Notes under the pieces: generated by a model | The model's database searches: none | Seen by the model: the letters and a program-made list of their open reading frames with translations, nothing else | Told to the model about the DNA's origin: nothing | Part shown: piece by piece, positions 52,522 to 63,440 of the stretch | How the letters are laid out: each line of letters begins with the position of its first letter | Position numbering within the stretch: the stretch's first letter is position 1 | Made by a program: the position numbers and the translations under genes | DNA from: Leptospira hartskeerlii | GTDB lineage: Bacteria > Spirochaetota > Leptospiria > Leptospirales > Leptospiraceae | Direction: 5' to 3' | DNA: 64,000 nt | Assembly: GCF_002811475.1 (NCBI RefSeq) | Contig: NZ_NPDL01000002.1 | Span: 310,001 to 374,000 of the forward strand

Positions 52522-52953
52522 ATGAAATATCAAATTTTAGTTTTAAGTCTGTTATTCGTGATCTCTTGCGGGATCTCCGAGGATTCTAAACCGAAGGATC
52601 CTCAGGCAGAATACACTGCAGAAACACCCGGAGAATGGGCGGGTCTAGAACCGAAACATACTCCCAAGTTCGAGATCGAATCTATCATTCCGGGTAAAAA
52701 AGTACTGATTGTTAGAACTGAAGATCCGAAATATTTCGATGAGAATCATTATATCCAAAGAGTCGGAGTGTATAACAAAGACAAAAACGACCTAGTGAGC
52801 GTATCTTTAGATAGGCCGATGAAAGGAAAATTCCAGTCAGTCAATGTAAGGCTTGATTTGTCTTTTCCTTTGGAGGTCCAGCAAAGACAGATGGTATATA
52901 TTCGCTGCAATCTCCATGATACATGGGTTGCGCCCCTTCTGCCCCAAAACTAG
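52522..52953 (+). CDS. Small lipoprotein downstream of the giant surface protein (143 aa)
   Basis: Signal ILVLSLLFVISCG with lipobox Cys near 16, then a charged linker and one compact beta domain (KFEIESIIPGKKVLIVRTED, FPLEVQQRQMVYIRCNLHD). It starts four bases after the stop of the giant lipoprotein, so the pair is one operon. No family recognised. It may assist anchoring or processing of the large protein; this rests only on position. Confidence 0.72.
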   Translation: MKYQILVLSLLFVISCGISEDSKPKDPQAEYTAETPGEWAGLEPKHTPKFEIESIIPGKKVLIVRTEDPKYFDENHYIQRVGVYNKDKNDLVSVSLDRPMKGKFQSVNVRLDLSFPLEVQQRQMVYIRCNLHDTWVAPLLPQN

Positions 52954-52976
52954 GGGTTGTTTAAAACTGAACAGTT

Positions 52977-53726
52977 CTAAAGAATTCCCAACTCGTTACA
53001 ATACTTTCCAAATAACTCAAAACCTTTACGATCGCTTTCCGTAATTTCGTAATGTAGTTCTTGGGTGAGATAGGTTCGGACCAGATCGGTAGGAAGCCTG
53101 GATTCTTTCTGGATGATCTCTTCGATATGTGCTAGGCCGTATTTTAAGGAATCCTCATAGAAGCTATCGGGTAGTTCCAACGGTTTTTTGGAAGCCCAGA
53201 GAGCGAATATGAATGAGGTTCCAGTGGTTTCATACCACCATTCTGCCAGGTCCTTTACTTCGTAAACTTCCGGGTCCCATTCTGCGAATAACGCGTTGTC
53301 CCCGAAAAGCATATGAGACCCTCGTCCGATGGAAATTTCTTCCTTGATGATCTTAGGGTCTGTGGGAGCCACTTCCGGCAATTTTCCGGAATCGTTATGC
53401 ACGAGCACTCGTACCAGGGCCATGCTGGTCCTGGAACCGTTGTCAGTGAGTATTCGATAAGGAGGGTAGGCTTCTTTTTTATTTTTGAAAAACTTAATGG
53501 AGCGGACCTGCTCGGAGGCGCAGACCCCGACTTTCATGGAAACGGAAAGTACGTCCTCGTTTCGTAGGCATTCGATGGAGGAGATTAACCCTACGTCTAC
53601 CAGGCCCCGTAATAAATAGTCCTTTAGGAGGGAGGGATTTTCTGGGACGACTTTATGCTCTGAATTCTGCTCGAATCCCCAGGTTAGGGGACGTGCGTTC
53701 AGATGTTTAACGATTCCGATTCTCAC
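52977..53726 (-). CDS. mqnA: Chorismate dehydratase (futalosine menaquinone pathway)
   Basis: 249 residues from a GTG start. It has the periplasmic-binding-protein-like fold of Mqn[20 protein letters not shown] at the start, [48 protein letters not shown] and a C-terminal helical [21 protein letters not shown]. MqnA removes water from chorismate to give 3-[(1-carboxyvinyl)oxy]benzoate, the first step of the alternative menaquinone route. The other mqn genes are not in this window. The gene stands alone between convergent and divergent neighbours. Confidence 0.88.
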   Translation of the reverse strand: MRIGIVKHLNARPLTWGFEQNSEHKVVPENPSLLKDYLLRGLVDVGLISSIECLRNEDVLSVSMKVGVCASEQVRSIKFFKNKKEAYPPYRILTDNGSRTSMALVRVLVHNDSGKLPEVAPTDPKIIKEEISIGRGSHMLFGDNALFAEWDPEVYEVKDLAEWWYETTGTSFIFALWASKKPLELPDSFYEDSLKYGLAHIEEIIQKESRLPTDLVRTYLTQELHYEITESDRKGFELFGKYCNELGIL

Positions 53727-53739
53727 TTATTGTTTTTTT

Positions 53740-53808
53740 CCAGAAAAAAGATCCGTTTTTTTAGCCTATTTACCAGAAAAACGACGCTTGCCTTCTAAGC
53801 CAGAAAAA
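53740..53808. repeat. Three direct CCAGAAAAA repeats
   Basis: CCAGAAAAA occurs at 53740-53748, 53773-53781 and 53800-53808, at steps of 33 and 27 bases, in the divergent gap between mqnA and the STAS gene. The repeats are short and A-rich; they may be binding sites for a regulator of one of the two genes or mere composition. Confidence 0.4.
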
Positions 53809-53884
53809 TTAGTTTTTCCTTTTCTTTTCCAGGCTGTTTCCCGACTGTATTCCGGGGTAGGGACCTGTTCGTCCAATCTATGGA

Positions 53885-54172
53885 ATGAGTCCGTCGAAAC
53901 CGATGCTGATCAAAGTAGATTATGAGATCCTAAATGGTGATCATGAGGCTTTGCGTGCCTATTTGAATTCTCATGTAGAAGGGAATCCTGCTTCTGTAAT
54001 TTTAGATCTGGATGAAGTGCAGGTGCTTACTTCGGTCGCTTTAGGGACCCTGGTGGCGTTTGCAAATCGTCTCCGAGGCCAGGGAGTACTCTTGGAAACT
54101 ATTAATGTTAGCCCTAAATTACTGGAAATTATTAAGTTAGTCGCTTTAGATCAGGCATTGGGTATTCGCTGA
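53885..54172 (+). CDS. STAS-domain protein (anti-sigma-factor antagonist type)
   Basis: 95 residues, a single STAS domain. The switch region VILDLDEVQVLTSVALGTLV contains the Ser (TSVALG) that is phosphorylated in SpoIIAA/RsbV-type proteins. GVLLETINVSPKLLEIIKLV follows. No strong ribosome-binding site is seen. It ends three bases before cheR, so it belongs with the chemotaxis genes, possibly as a signalling input. It is a conceivable substrate for the PP2C phosphatases elsewhere in this window, but nothing shows this. Confidence 0.85.
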   Translation: MSPSKPMLIKVDYEILNGDHEALRAYLNSHVEGNPASVILDLDEVQVLTSVALGTLVAFANRLRGQGVLLETINVSPKLLEIIKLVALDQALGIR

Positions 54173-54175
54173 TTT

Positions 54176-55051
54176 ATGGATGATAGTTTTTCCAGTTTTT
54201 CTCAGATCACAGACGAAGAGTTCAAATTCATCAAGGATTTGATGTATAAGGAAACCGGAATATTCTTGGCGGATCATAAAAAGATAATGGTCCAATCCAG
54301 GCTGAATTCCAGGGCCAGAATGCATAAAATGCAGAATGTTTCGGAATATATCCGAGGTCTGCAGGCAGACCGCAAGTTTTTTCAGAGTGAACTTACGGAA
54401 CTTATCAATCGTATTACCACCAATAAAACGGATTTCTTCCGAGAAAATCATCATTTCGAATTTTTAAAGGAGACTTTCTTTCCTTCCGTAGAGGAGAAGG
54501 CCTTGAAGTCCGGAAAAAAACAGCTTCGTATCTGGTCCAGTGCCTGCTCCACAGGCGAAGAACCTTATACAATTGCGATCACTTGTGCCGAATATTTTAT
54601 GCACAAGCCTGGCTGGGATATTAAAATTTTTGCATCCGATATCGATACGAATGTGGTGCAAACAGCTCAAGAAGGTATTTATAAAGCGGATCGTCTGGAG
54701 CCTGTAAGCGAGAATCTTAAAAAAAGATATTTTCTAAAAGTGAAGGATCTTTCCGGAAAGAACCAGGACACGTATCAGGTAAAACCGGAGATCAAGTCCA
54801 TGATCGAATTCCATAAAGTAAATCTTTTAGAAACTCCTTATCCGATACGAGAGAAGGTGGATTGTATTTTTTGTAGAAATGTGATTATCTATTTCGATAA
54901 GCCTACCCAAAAGAAAATTTTCGAGAATTTCGAACATGTGCTGAAGGACAGAGGTCTTTTAGTGATCGGTCACTCTGAAACTCTTTTTGGTATTTCTGAA
55001 GCGTATAAGTTCTTAGGTCATACTGTTTATCAGAAAAAACCTAAAATTTGA
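54176..55051 (+). CDS. cheR: Chemoreceptor methyltransferase CheR
   Basis: 291 residues. The N-terminal helical domain ([21 protein letters not shown]) is followed by the SAM-binding domain with [18 protein letters not shown] (motif I), [26 protein letters not shown]-like [28 protein letters not shown] and VIGHSETL. CheR adds methyl groups to Glu residues of chemoreceptors. Two chemoreceptor genes follow on the opposite strand. Start codon lies four bases after the STAS stop codon, so the two are cotranscribed. Confidence 0.94.
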   Translation: MDDSFSSFSQITDEEFKFIKDLMYKETGIFLADHKKIMVQSRLNSRARMHKMQNVSEYIRGLQADRKFFQSELTELINRITTNKTDFFRENHHFEFLKETFFPSVEEKALKSGKKQLRIWSSACSTGEEPYTIAITCAEYFMHKPGWDIKIFASDIDTNVVQTAQEGIYKADRLEPVSENLKKRYFLKVKDLSGKNQDTYQVKPEIKSMIEFHKVNLLETPYPIREKVDCIFCRNVIIYFDKPTQKKIFENFEHVLKDRGLLVIGHSETLFGISEAYKFLGHTVYQKKPKI

Positions 55052-55098
55052 TTTCCGCTGTTTCTAAATAGGTCATTTTAGTTTAAATTTCTAAACGA

Positions 55099-57090
55099 TT
55101 AGAGTTTGAATTTTTCGGAGATATTTTTGAGTATCTCCGCGGTATTCGACAGGTTTCTGGAAGAAGAAGACATTTGTTCCGCTCCGGAAGCAGTATTGAT
55201 CGTATGCTCATTGATCTGCATGATCACTTGAGAAATTTCCGAAACCGCTTTTTTCTGTTCGTCAGTCGATAATTTTACCGCTTCCGATTCCGTTTTGACT
55301 TTTCCTGCGTTATCTGTCACAGCTTGATTGATCTCAGTTTGAGATCCTGTGATGGAGTATAATCTATCCATTGCACCTGAAACCTGATCCACATTCCGGA
55401 TGATCGCATGAATGATCTCGGTGGATGCCTGGATCCCTTTAGCGCCGCTGTCCAATTCTCCGGTGTTTTTAGTGATCATTGCGGAGATGGACTTGATGGA
55501 AGACGCTGTCTTTTCTGAGAGTTTAGAGATCTCTTCCGCAACGACAGCGAATCCTTTTCCTGCCTCTCCAGCTCTTGCCGCTTCGATTGCTGCGTTCAAT
55601 GCGAGAAGTTGAGTTTGTTCCGAGATATCGTTGATGATCCCTATGATCGCGGTCATTTCTCCGGATGATTTTAGAATATTCGAGATCATCGCGTTCATTC
55701 CGGAAAGTGATTCTTCTCCCTTTTTTGCCTGGAGAGAGATCGACCTTGCCATGTTCAATGTATCCTGGACTTCTCTGCCTATCTGGTTTACACTCTGAGA
55801 GAGTTCAGTGATCTTGATCTGGAATTCGGAAATATTCTTGTACTGATTGTAGATGGAGCCGGAAATATTGTCCATCCCTGCGGACATTTCTTCTACTGTG
55901 GCGGACATTTCTTCCGTAGATGCCGCTGTGGACTGAGCTCCATTGGAGAAGTTTTCAGAACTCGCAGATAATTCTTCTGCAGAAGCCGCAAGTTCTTGGG
56001 AGATCTTTTGGATATCCCTTACTGAAGTTCTAAGACTTTCTAGGAAGGAGTTGGTATCTTTACTCAGATCTCCTATCTCGTCTTCATGATAAATTTTTAA
56101 ACTTGCTGTTAGGTCTCCAGTCGACATGGAGCGGAATAATTCTCTCGCTTCCTGTAACGGATGGAGGCGAACGTTTACTATTTTATAAATAACGAATATG
56201 GAAACTATCAAGAAGACGAGAGCAAATGCGATGATCCTAAATAACATTTGGTGAACTACTTCTGCGAGTTCGTCCTTGGATACTACTGCGGAAACCCTAA
56301 GCCCGTATTCAGGAACATCGTAAACCGTGGCGATTTTTTCCTTTTTGAAAAAATACTCCATATGTTGTTCGGAGGGAAGGGTCATTAACTTTTTGCCCCA
56401 ATCCGTTTTGCTTAGATCCAATTTTAAGATGAGCGATTTATCCGGATGCCCTACGACTACGCCGTCCAGATCGGTGATTGCAATGTATCCGTCGGATCCG
56501 ATCGTAATTCCGTTTACTATGGTCTCAGTCATTTTGCTAAGAGAGATCGCAAAACCTAGAATGCCTACTACTTGATTTCCGTCTTTGGTTGGAACAGTAA
56601 GAACCGCAACTGCTTCTCCGGTTACCGGAGAACGGTTTACTTTGCTTAAAAGATTTTTTCCTTCTAATGCAGCCTTGATATTTGCGTCAAAGCCTGTTCC
56701 TCCCCAACGGAAATTGATCGCTTTTCCCGTGGCGTCTGCGAAGACTAAAGGATTTACTTCTGGGGTGGATAAGAATACGTTCTCGTAAGTATCATATTTT
56801 TTGAATACGTTTTCGAGTGTCGGATTCAGGTTGCCCTTATCCTTAGAAATGGTTGCCTTGATAAACGGAACGTTTGAATTCACGAATTCCGCTAAAGTAG
56901 TCTGTTGATCGAAGAAAAACTTAATATGTTTTCCAGCGAGTCTCGAGATCTTTTTCATCTCGTCGATGTAAGCTTCTTCTACATATTTTTTTGCGGTAAA
57001 GTATGCGAATGAGGAGATTCCCACTGTAAGTAGAACGATAGTAATTGTGCTTACTGCGAGGATAATGATCTTTAAACTGTTTCTTTGCAT
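55099..57090 (-). CDS. Methyl-accepting chemotaxis protein (copy A)
   Basis: 663 residues. TM1 ([21 protein letters not shown]) and TM2 near 280-305 bracket a periplasmic double-Cache domain of about 250 residues, with [18 protein letters not shown] and [21 protein letters not shown] region about 305-360, then a signalling domain with the hairpin tip [24 protein letters not shown] stretch and [17 protein letters not shown]. Ligand unknown; double-Cache domains often bind amino or organic acids. The C-terminus ends NISEKFKL with no CheR-tethering pentapeptide. Copy B (57114) is a tandem paralogue. Confidence 0.92.
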   Translation of the reverse strand: MQRNSLKIIILAVSTITIVLLTVGISSFAYFTAKKYVEEAYIDEMKKISRLAGKHIKFFFDQQTTLAEFVNSNVPFIKATISKDKGNLNPTLENVFKKYDTYENVFLSTPEVNPLVFADATGKAINFRWGGTGFDANIKAALEGKNLLSKVNRSPVTGEAVAVLTVPTKDGNQVVGILGFAISLSKMTETIVNGITIGSDGYIAITDLDGVVVGHPDKSLILKLDLSKTDWGKKLMTLPSEQHMEYFFKKEKIATVYDVPEYGLRVSAVVSKDELAEVVHQMLFRIIAFALVFLIVSIFVIYKIVNVRLHPLQEARELFRSMSTGDLTASLKIYHEDEIGDLSKDTNSFLESLRTSVRDIQKISQELAASAEELSASSENFSNGAQSTAASTEEMSATVEEMSAGMDNISGSIYNQYKNISEFQIKITELSQSVNQIGREVQDTLNMARSISLQAKKGEESLSGMNAMISNILKSSGEMTAIIGIINDISEQTQLLALNAAIEAARAGEAGKGFAVVAEEISKLSEKTASSIKSISAMITKNTGELDSGAKGIQASTEIIHAIIRNVDQVSGAMDRLYSITGSQTEINQAVTDNAGKVKTESEAVKLSTDEQKKAVSEISQVIMQINEHTINTASGAEQMSSSSRNLSNTAEILKNISEKFKL

Positions 57091-57113
57091 TTTGTGAGTC
57101 GAATCGGGAAGGA

Positions 57114-59108
57114 TTATATTTTGAACTTTTCGGTTATATTTTTCAGTACTTCTGCGGTGGTAGCAAGGTTCTGAGCAGATGAAGACATCTGTTCTGAACC
57201 GGACGCTGTATTTAATGTATGTTCGTTGATCTGAGTGATTACCTGGGCGATCTCTCTTACTGCCCTTTTTTGCTCATCGGTTGCGAGTTTTACTCCTTCC
57301 GCTTCTGTTCCAACACGATCCGATTGTTCGTCTACGGATCTGTTTACGGACTCTTGGGCAGAAGTGATCTCAAATAGGTGGTTCATCGCTTTACCAACAG
57401 AATCCACGTTTTTGATGATGCTATGAAGGATCTCCACTGAAGAACGTATTCCTTTAGCGCCTTCGTCCAGTTCGGAATTGTTCTTATTGATCATTTCTCC
57501 AATGGATTTGATAGAAGAAGCTGTTTTGACTGAAAGTTTGGAGATCTCTTCCGCGACCACTGCGAATCCTTTTCCTGCTTCTCCAGCTCTTGCAGCTTCG
57601 ATCGCAGCGTTCAATGCGAGAAGTTGTGTTTGGTCGGAAATATCGTTGATGATCCCGATAATGGATTTCATTTCTCCGGAAGACTTCAGGATATTCTCTA
57701 TCATGTTGCTCATTCCGGTGAGTGAACTTTCTCCTCTCTTTGCTTCTTGGGAGATGGATTCTGCGACCTGAAGAGTGTTTTTGATCTCTGAGCCTATCTT
57801 TCTAACTCCGGAAGACAGTTCCTTTATTTTAGTATGAAATTCTAATATATTCGAATATTGCCTATCTGTGACCGAGGAGATATTCTCCATACCGGCAGAC
57901 ATCTCTTCTACAGTCGCAGACATTTGTTCGGAAGAAGCAGCGGTAGATTGGGCGCCCGTTGCGAAACTTTGGGAAGAAACAGTCAATTCTTCCGCGGAAG
58001 AAGCGAGTTCCATCGCGATACGTTGGATATCCTTTAGAGAAATCCTAAGACTTGTGATAAAAGAATTTAGATCTGCGCTCATTGCGCCTATTTCGTCGTT
58101 GTATACCACTTGAATGTCCGAGGTTAGGTCGCCTTGAGACATTGTTTGGAAAAGTTTGCCGGCATTTTCCAACGGATCTAATCTTTTCTTTAGAAGAATA
58201 TAAAGTAGGAAAATAGAGATCCCGACCGTAGTTAAGCTGATGATCCCGATCGAGAGTAATAGTTCTCCTAATGCTTCTCTTATCTCCGTTTTAGGCTGGA
58301 TGGCGATTATGGACATTCTCCATTGGTCCAACCTGGAAACCGTAGAATAACGATCCGCACCTTTGAAATTGAATTCGAAAATTTCTCCGCTTTTTAATTC
58401 CAGCATCTTTTTGCCGTACGGTTCTTTGGCCACGTCCAGGTTCATGATCATTTCTTTTTTAGGGTGAGCGATCACCAGTCCTGTTTGGCTCATTACGGAA
58501 ACGTAACCTTGCTCGCCGATGCGGATCCTATTGATCACTTTTTCGGAAACATCTTCAAAGGAGAGGGCAATGTTTAAGACTCCGACTATATTCGCACCGC
58601 TGCGGATCGGAACCGATATCACTGCAACAGGTAGTCCTGTGATCGGAGATTTTTGAGGAGGACCTAAATAATGTTTTCCCTCCTTTACTGCGGCGACATT
58701 ATCCTTTAGCTCGTCTCCTTTTGCTTTATAACCCAGAGACCTTCCATCCAAACTATCGGCTAAGATCCTTTTTTCTCCATCCAAGCTCATCACGAAAATG
58801 TTTTCGTAAATCCCGTATCTATGGTGTACTTCTTTGAAAAAATCACCTGCAATCGGTTTTCCTGTGAGTGCAGTTTGTATTGCCCTGGGATCTGCGGCTA
58901 ACGTCTTAGCGACATTCGTATGAGAGAGTAAAAATGCGTCGAACTCTTGAGCAACCACCGCTACCACATTCTGCATTTGGTTTAAATGGTTTTCGGTGAT
59001 CTTTTTCTGGCCGAAATAATAGGCATTACCGGAGATCAATAACGTTAGTACAGTAAGAATAACGATGCCTGCGCCTAGAAGAATGAATTTTAAACTGCTT
59101 TTTTGCAT
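57114..59108 (-). CDS. Methyl-accepting chemotaxis protein (copy B)
   Basis: 664 residues with the same plan as copy A: TM1 ([20 protein letters not shown]), double-Cache sensor ([38 protein letters not shown]), TM2 about 280-305, HAMP, and a signalling domain almost identical around [19 protein letters not shown]. The sensor halves diverge far more than the signalling halves, so the copies likely detect different ligands. It ends NITEKFKI, and its stop lies 23 bases from the start of copy A; both are probably read together. Confidence 0.92.
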   Translation of the reverse strand: MQKSSLKFILLGAGIVILTVLTLLISGNAYYFGQKKITENHLNQMQNVVAVVAQEFDAFLLSHTNVAKTLAADPRAIQTALTGKPIAGDFFKEVHHRYGIYENIFVMSLDGEKRILADSLDGRSLGYKAKGDELKDNVAAVKEGKHYLGPPQKSPITGLPVAVISVPIRSGANIVGVLNIALSFEDVSEKVINRIRIGEQGYVSVMSQTGLVIAHPKKEMIMNLDVAKEPYGKKMLELKSGEIFEFNFKGADRYSTVSRLDQWRMSIIAIQPKTEIREALGELLLSIGIISLTTVGISIFLLYILLKKRLDPLENAGKLFQTMSQGDLTSDIQVVYNDEIGAMSADLNSFITSLRISLKDIQRIAMELASSAEELTVSSQSFATGAQSTAASSEQMSATVEEMSAGMENISSVTDRQYSNILEFHTKIKELSSGVRKIGSEIKNTLQVAESISQEAKRGESSLTGMSNMIENILKSSGEMKSIIGIINDISDQTQLLALNAAIEAARAGEAGKGFAVVAEEISKLSVKTASSIKSIGEMINKNNSELDEGAKGIRSSVEILHSIIKNVDSVGKAMNHLFEITSAQESVNRSVDEQSDRVGTEAEGVKLATDEQKRAVREIAQVITQINEHTLNTASGSEQMSSSAQNLATTAEVLKNITEKFKI

Positions 59109-59417
59109 ACCTATTATAAGGCCTTCCTGAAGAGGCAGAGATTTATAATAATTCGTCGGCTTAATCGGACAAATCCTTTCAAGCCTTTGTCACCAGAGCG
59201 GATTTTTTATTTATAGAGAAGGTAGAACGTCAGGCATTGTATCTATGAAAGTCGGACAGTCAAGAATTTAGTGCTTTTGCGTTAGTGAGTTTGGGGCCTT
59301 ACTCATTTGGGATTATGTAAGTACGAGTTTGCCACGAATGTAGGAGTTCCAACATAGCCTAGAAAGAATATGAAATCGGCACGGTTCTTGGTTGCGTTCT
59401 GGATAAGCGGGTAGAAC
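59109..59417. other. Intergenic region upstream of the division cluster
   Basis: About 310 bases between the divergent chemoreceptor and rsmH genes. No MraZ gene or MraZ-type TGGGA repeats are seen. An imperfect palindrome ATGTAGGAGTTCCAACAT lies at 59338-59355 and may be a dispersed short repeat. No promoter could be chosen with confidence. Confidence 0.4.
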
Positions 59418-60377
59418 TTGGGAAACGAATTGGAACCTGTCCATTATTCGGTGCTCTATCGGGAGATACTTGCCTTCTTCCTTTCCGTATTCGATAAGGA
59501 CCGAGAACTCCTTTTTTTGGACGGAACAGCAGGAGAGGGAGGACATAGTCTTCTACTCTTGGAACAGTTCCCTAATTCCAAACTGGTTTTGGTAGATCGA
59601 GATTCGATCATGTTATCCAGGGCCCAGGCAAGACTTTCCGCGTATTCTTCCAGAGTTATTCCTATCGAAGCCAATTTTTCGGATCTCGACTCCGAGTTCT
59701 TGAATAGCTTTGGCGTTTCCAATCCCCCGGACGGTATTCTTTTGGATTTGGGAATTTCCACATTTCATCTATTGCATGCGGGAAGAGGCTTCAGTTTTAG
59801 AGAGAATGAACCTTTAGATATGAGGCTTTCTTCTTCCGGTGGTATCTCAGCAGAAGATGTGATCAATACTTATCCCGAAAAAGCTTTGAGTAAAATTTTT
59901 TACGAGTATGGGGAAGAGCGTTGGACCAAGAAGATCGTAGAAGCGATCTTAGAAAGAAGAAGACATTCTAGGATCGGATACTCAGGAGATCTTGCACAAT
60001 TGGTTTCCAGAGTGATTCCGCGAAAATTTTGGCCTCCAGGAAGACATCCCGCTACAAGAGTTTTCCAAGCATTGAGAATAGAAGTGAATCAGGAACTTCT
60101 TCATATAGAGGTCGGGGTTAAAAAACTTTTGGACCTACTTGCAAAGGGTGGGCTCTTGCAAGTGATCTCTTTTCATTCTTTGGAAGATAGGATCGTTAAA
60201 AATTTATTCAGAGATTATGCAAGAGGCGGAGAAGCTAAACTTCTTACCAAAAAGCCTGCACTTCCTTCGGATGCCGAGACAAAAGAAAATCCGGCATCTC
60301 GTTCCGCAAAATTACGTGTCATCCATAAATCCCTTCCTACCGATACTGAAGATGAAGAAGAGGAGGATGAAGAATGA
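59418..60377 (+). CDS. rsmH: 16S rRNA C1402 N4-methyltransferase
   Basis: 319 residues from a TTG; a second TTG four codons later (giving [13 protein letters not shown]) is as likely, and no ATG or GTG is available. SAM motif [49 protein letters not shown] and the C-terminal [19 protein letters not shown] identify RsmH/MraW. The acidic tail ([10 protein letters not shown]) is long. It methylates cytidine 1402 of 16S rRNA and conventionally opens the division/cell-wall cluster, as it does here. Overlaps the next gene (ATGA). Confidence 0.92.
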   Translation: MGNELEPVHYSVLYREILAFFLSVFDKDRELLFLDGTAGEGGHSLLLLEQFPNSKLVLVDRDSIMLSRAQARLSAYSSRVIPIEANFSDLDSEFLNSFGVSNPPDGILLDLGISTFHLLHAGRGFSFRENEPLDMRLSSSGGISAEDVINTYPEKALSKIFYEYGEERWTKKIVEAILERRRHSRIGYSGDLAQLVSRVIPRKFWPPGRHPATRVFQALRIEVNQELLHIEVGVKKLLDLLAKGGLLQVISFHSLEDRIVKNLFRDYARGGEAKLLTKKPALPSDAETKENPASRSAKLRVIHKSLPTDTEDEEEEDEE

Positions 60378-60733
60378 GCAGGGTTTCAGAATTTTTATCC
60401 CTTCGCCTTTGGCCTGATCTTGGATTTTTGTTTAGAGTATTCGGTTGGATTATAACTCCATTTAGCATCGCACTTTTATTCGTTTGGCAGAATGTTCAGG
60501 TCTCTAGATTAAATCGTGAACTTGCAATTGCCTCCCAAGAAAAAGAAAAACTTCTAAAAAAGAATGACGACTTAAAGATCGGAATGGCCACTTATACTTC
60601 TGCCCGTAGAATAGAAGCGTTATATCGTAAGACATACCATTATTTACCGATCACAGTAGGGGACCGGATCATTACTGTGACTCTTCCTCCGGAAAGAAAC
60701 GAGGCGGAACTTGAAACTTTCAGAGCTCCTTGA
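60374..60733 (+). CDS. FtsL-like division protein
   Basis: 119 residues: short cytoplasmic head, one helix ([19 protein letters not shown], about 24-42) and a coiled-coil [23 protein letters not shown], then a short periplasmic end. The topology, length and position directly after rsmH (ATGA overlap) match FtsL, which bridges FtsQ/FtsB and FtsI in the divisome. Sequence similarity alone would not prove it. Its end overlaps the murE start by 23 bases. Confidence 0.7.
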   Translation: MSRVSEFLSLRLWPDLGFLFRVFGWIITPFSIALLFVWQNVQVSRLNRELAIASQEKEKLLKKNDDLKIGMATYTSARRIEALYRKTYHYLPITVGDRIITVTLPPERNEAELETFRAP

Positions 60734-62201
60734 TCTTTTTCCAAATATTAAAATAATATCAGGATCTTATACTCCGGATGAAACGTTCGATTTTGTTCGC
60801 ACGGATTCCAGAAAATTAAGGCCAAACGATCTATTCTGTCTTCCTGACTCTTCCGGCGATAAGGGTGCGGAATATGCAAAGGCCTCTTCCTCTAAATATA
60901 TATTAATAGGATCTAAATTAAAAATTCCTAAATTAGAAAGTAAGATAGTTCTTAAGTCGGATCTAGATCCGGAAAGTTTGGCTGGACCGATTGCTTCCGT
61001 CATTTTAGGAGACCCTTCTTCCAAACTGAAAGTGATTGGAGTTACCGGAACAAACGGTAAAACTTCTTTAACTCATATCTTAGCCTATCTCGGAGAATCT
61101 CAGGGAAAATCCTGTGGGATCATCGGTACCACTGGCGTTAAATTTAAAGGAATATTATCCGACACAGGGTATACCACGCCTGACCCGAGCAGTCTACAAT
61201 CCATTCTGAAAGAAATGTACGATTCAGGAGTGGAATATGTTTTTATGGAAGCGAGTTCTCACGGATTAAAACTTGGAAGAACGAACGGAGTCCATTTCAA
61301 AGTGGGAGTATTCTCCAATCTCACACAAGATCATTTGGATTTTCATCCGAACATGGAAGATTATCGAAACAGTAAGGCGCTTTTATTTTCTTCCGTAGCA
61401 TTAAATCCCGAAACTTTCGGTGTTATAGATTCGGACGCTCCTGGCGGAAAAGATTTTAGATCTGTCGTTGAGTCTACTTCTCCAAATCTGAAAATTTTCT
61501 CTCTTGGAAGAAGTTCCGAAGAATTCGAGATCCATTCAGAAGCATTCTCTTTGGAAAAAACTTCTTACCAAATTCGACTTTCGAATGCCTGGGGCGGAGA
61601 TACGGAAGTCAGCACAAATCTTTTGGGCGGTTTTAACGTTAGGAACACTGCACTTGCTTTCGTGACTGCACTTGGTTTAGGTTGGGAGAAAAAATCGCTT
61701 TTATCAGCCTTGGAAAGTATTCCTCAGATCCCTGGAAGATTTCAGATCTATTATAGCAAGGATAAATCCCGCATGGCTGTGGTGGACTATGCTCACACCC
61801 CGGATGCTCTGGAAAATATTTTAAGAAGTATCCGAGAATCCAAACCCAAAGAGTTAATCGCACTTTTCGGATGTGGAGGGGATAGAGATAAAACCAAACG
61901 TCCTAAGATGGCAAAGATTGCCCAGGAACTTGCGGACAAGGTTATACTTACGTCAGACAATCCCAGGACAGAAGATCCCGAGGTAATCTTAGATGATATA
62001 CAATCCGGTTTTTACGCCGGGTATTCGCCGATGATTAGAGAAGTAGATAGAGCAAAGGCAATTCTTTATGGGATATCTCACTTAAAAGAGGGGGGCTGCC
62101 TTCTTGTGGCTGGAAAGGGACATGAGGACTATCAGATCATAGGCCGTGATAAAAGACACTTTGATGACGGAGAAGAGATCCGAAGGGCATTCGAACTCTA
62201 A
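60711..62201 (+). CDS. murE: UDP-MurNAc-tripeptide synthetase (DAP-adding type)
   Basis: 496 residues from a TTG with GAGG upstream, overlapping the ftsL-like gene. Mur ligase motifs: VIGVTGTNGKTSLTHIL (P-loop), GYTTPDPSSLQ, MEASSHGLKLG, LTQDHLDFH, VVDYAHTPDAL and ALFGCGGDRDKTKR. The substrate motif TSDNPRTEDP carries DNPR, which in MurE selects meso-diaminopimelate rather than lysine. It adds the third residue to the peptidoglycan stem peptide in the cytoplasm. ftsI, murF and murD are absent from their usual places around it. Confidence 0.93.
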   Translation: MKLSELLDLFPNIKIISGSYTPDETFDFVRTDSRKLRPNDLFCLPDSSGDKGAEYAKASSSKYILIGSKLKIPKLESKIVLKSDLDPESLAGPIASVILGDPSSKLKVIGVTGTNGKTSLTHILAYLGESQGKSCGIIGTTGVKFKGILSDTGYTTPDPSSLQSILKEMYDSGVEYVFMEASSHGLKLGRTNGVHFKVGVFSNLTQDHLDFHPNMEDYRNSKALLFSSVALNPETFGVIDSDAPGGKDFRSVVESTSPNLKIFSLGRSSEEFEIHSEAFSLEKTSYQIRLSNAWGGDTEVSTNLLGGFNVRNTALAFVTALGLGWEKKSLLSALESIPQIPGRFQIYYSKDKSRMAVVDYAHTPDALENILRSIRESKPKELIALFGCGGDRDKTKRPKMAKIAQELADKVILTSDNPRTEDPEVILDDIQSGFYAGYSPMIREVDRAKAILYGISHLKEGGCLLVAGKGHEDYQIIGRDKRHFDDGEEIRRAFEL

Positions 62202-62327
62202 TCTTCCCAGGCCTAAAAAAAATGGCGCAGATCCTGACTTGCGTCGATAATTAAATCAGAGAAGAAGATTTTCTTTTTTACGTTTACTCGTACTTGCCGC
62301 GGGCGAATCTGTCTTCATAGAAACGAT

Positions 62328-63440
62328 ATGTTTTACTTTTTATACGAAAGATTTTTCCAAGATCTAGATTCTTTAAGACTTTTCAGTTACGTAACCGTTC
62401 GGGCCTTAATGGCCGGATTAACTTCCATGTTCCTGACTTTCTGGTTCGGGGGAAGAGTGATCGATTTCTTGCACGGATTAAAATTCAGAGAAAGTGTAAG
62501 AGACGACGGACCAAAATCTCATAGTGCCAAGTCAGGGACTCCAACCATGGGTGGTCTGATGATCGTATCGGCTTTGGTATTATCCGTTCTCCTTTGGGGG
62601 AATTTAAGAAATTCGAATATCATACTTCTACTTACGTGTGCTATTTCTTTTGCTACCTTGGGATTTATAGACGACTATATGAAATCTGTTAAAAAGATCA
62701 AAGGTGGGATGAGGGCCCGTACAAAGTTTGCAGTTTCCGTAGTTTTAGCTGCAATCTTCTGTGGAGTTTTCTTATATTCTACTGGAGAAGCCCCTAAGGG
62801 TACTACCGGTAAAATTCTATTTCATTTGACGGATCTGTTTTTGCCTTTCGTAAAAGGACCTATTATATCCTGGGGATATTTTGCGATTCCATTTTCAATT
62901 TTAGTAATATTAGGATCTTCTCATGGAGTCAATCTGACCGACGGTTTGGACGGTCTTGCAGGTGGAACTGCCGGGATCGTAGTCGGAACTCTTGGGTTGA
63001 TTGCATATGTTTCCGGAACACCTGTTGCCGCAAATTATCTGAATATTCCTTATCTTCCTCATGCTCATGAGTATAGTGTGTTCCTGGCAGCATTAACTGG
63101 AGCATTGATCGGTTTTCTTTGGTTCAATAGCCATCCTGCCCAAGTATTCATGGGAGATACTGGATCTTTATTTCTGGGTGCCACCATCGGGCTTACCTGC
63201 GTAATGTTGAAGAAGGAGATCCTGCTTATCATCTTAGGCGGGATCTTTGTTGCGGAATCTTTATCCGTAATCCTTCAAGTGGGTTCATTCAAGCTGAGAC
63301 AAAAGAGAATTTTCAGAATGGCTCCTTTGCACCACCATTTCGAATTGGGAGGAGTTCCTGAAACTAAGGTGGTCATCCGGTTCTGGATCGCAGCAATCAT
63401 TCTTGCGATCATCTCATTATCTAGTTTAAAAATACAATGA
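62328..63440 (+). CDS. mraY: Phospho-MurNAc-pentapeptide translocase
   Basis: 370 residues, ten helices. Family motifs: [18 protein letters not shown] (first cytoplasmic loop), [11 protein letters not shown] with the catalytic Asp pair, [28 protein letters not shown] and [16 protein letters not shown]. It makes lipid I from UDP-MurNAc-pentapeptide and undecaprenyl phosphate on the inner face of the membrane. A gap of 126 bases separates it from murE; its stop overlaps the ftsW start (ATGA). Confidence 0.94.
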   Translation: MFYFLYERFFQDLDSLRLFSYVTVRALMAGLTSMFLTFWFGGRVIDFLHGLKFRESVRDDGPKSHSAKSGTPTMGGLMIVSALVLSVLLWGNLRNSNIILLLTCAISFATLGFIDDYMKSVKKIKGGMRARTKFAVSVVLAAIFCGVFLYSTGEAPKGTTGKILFHLTDLFLPFVKGPIISWGYFAIPFSILVILGSSHGVNLTDGLDGLAGGTAGIVVGTLGLIAYVSGTPVAANYLNIPYLPHAHEYSVFLAALTGALIGFLWFNSHPAQVFMGDTGSLFLGATIGLTCVMLKKEILLIILGGIFVAESLSVILQVGSFKLRQKRIFRMAPLHHHFELGGVPETKVVIRFWIAAIILAIISLSSLKIQ

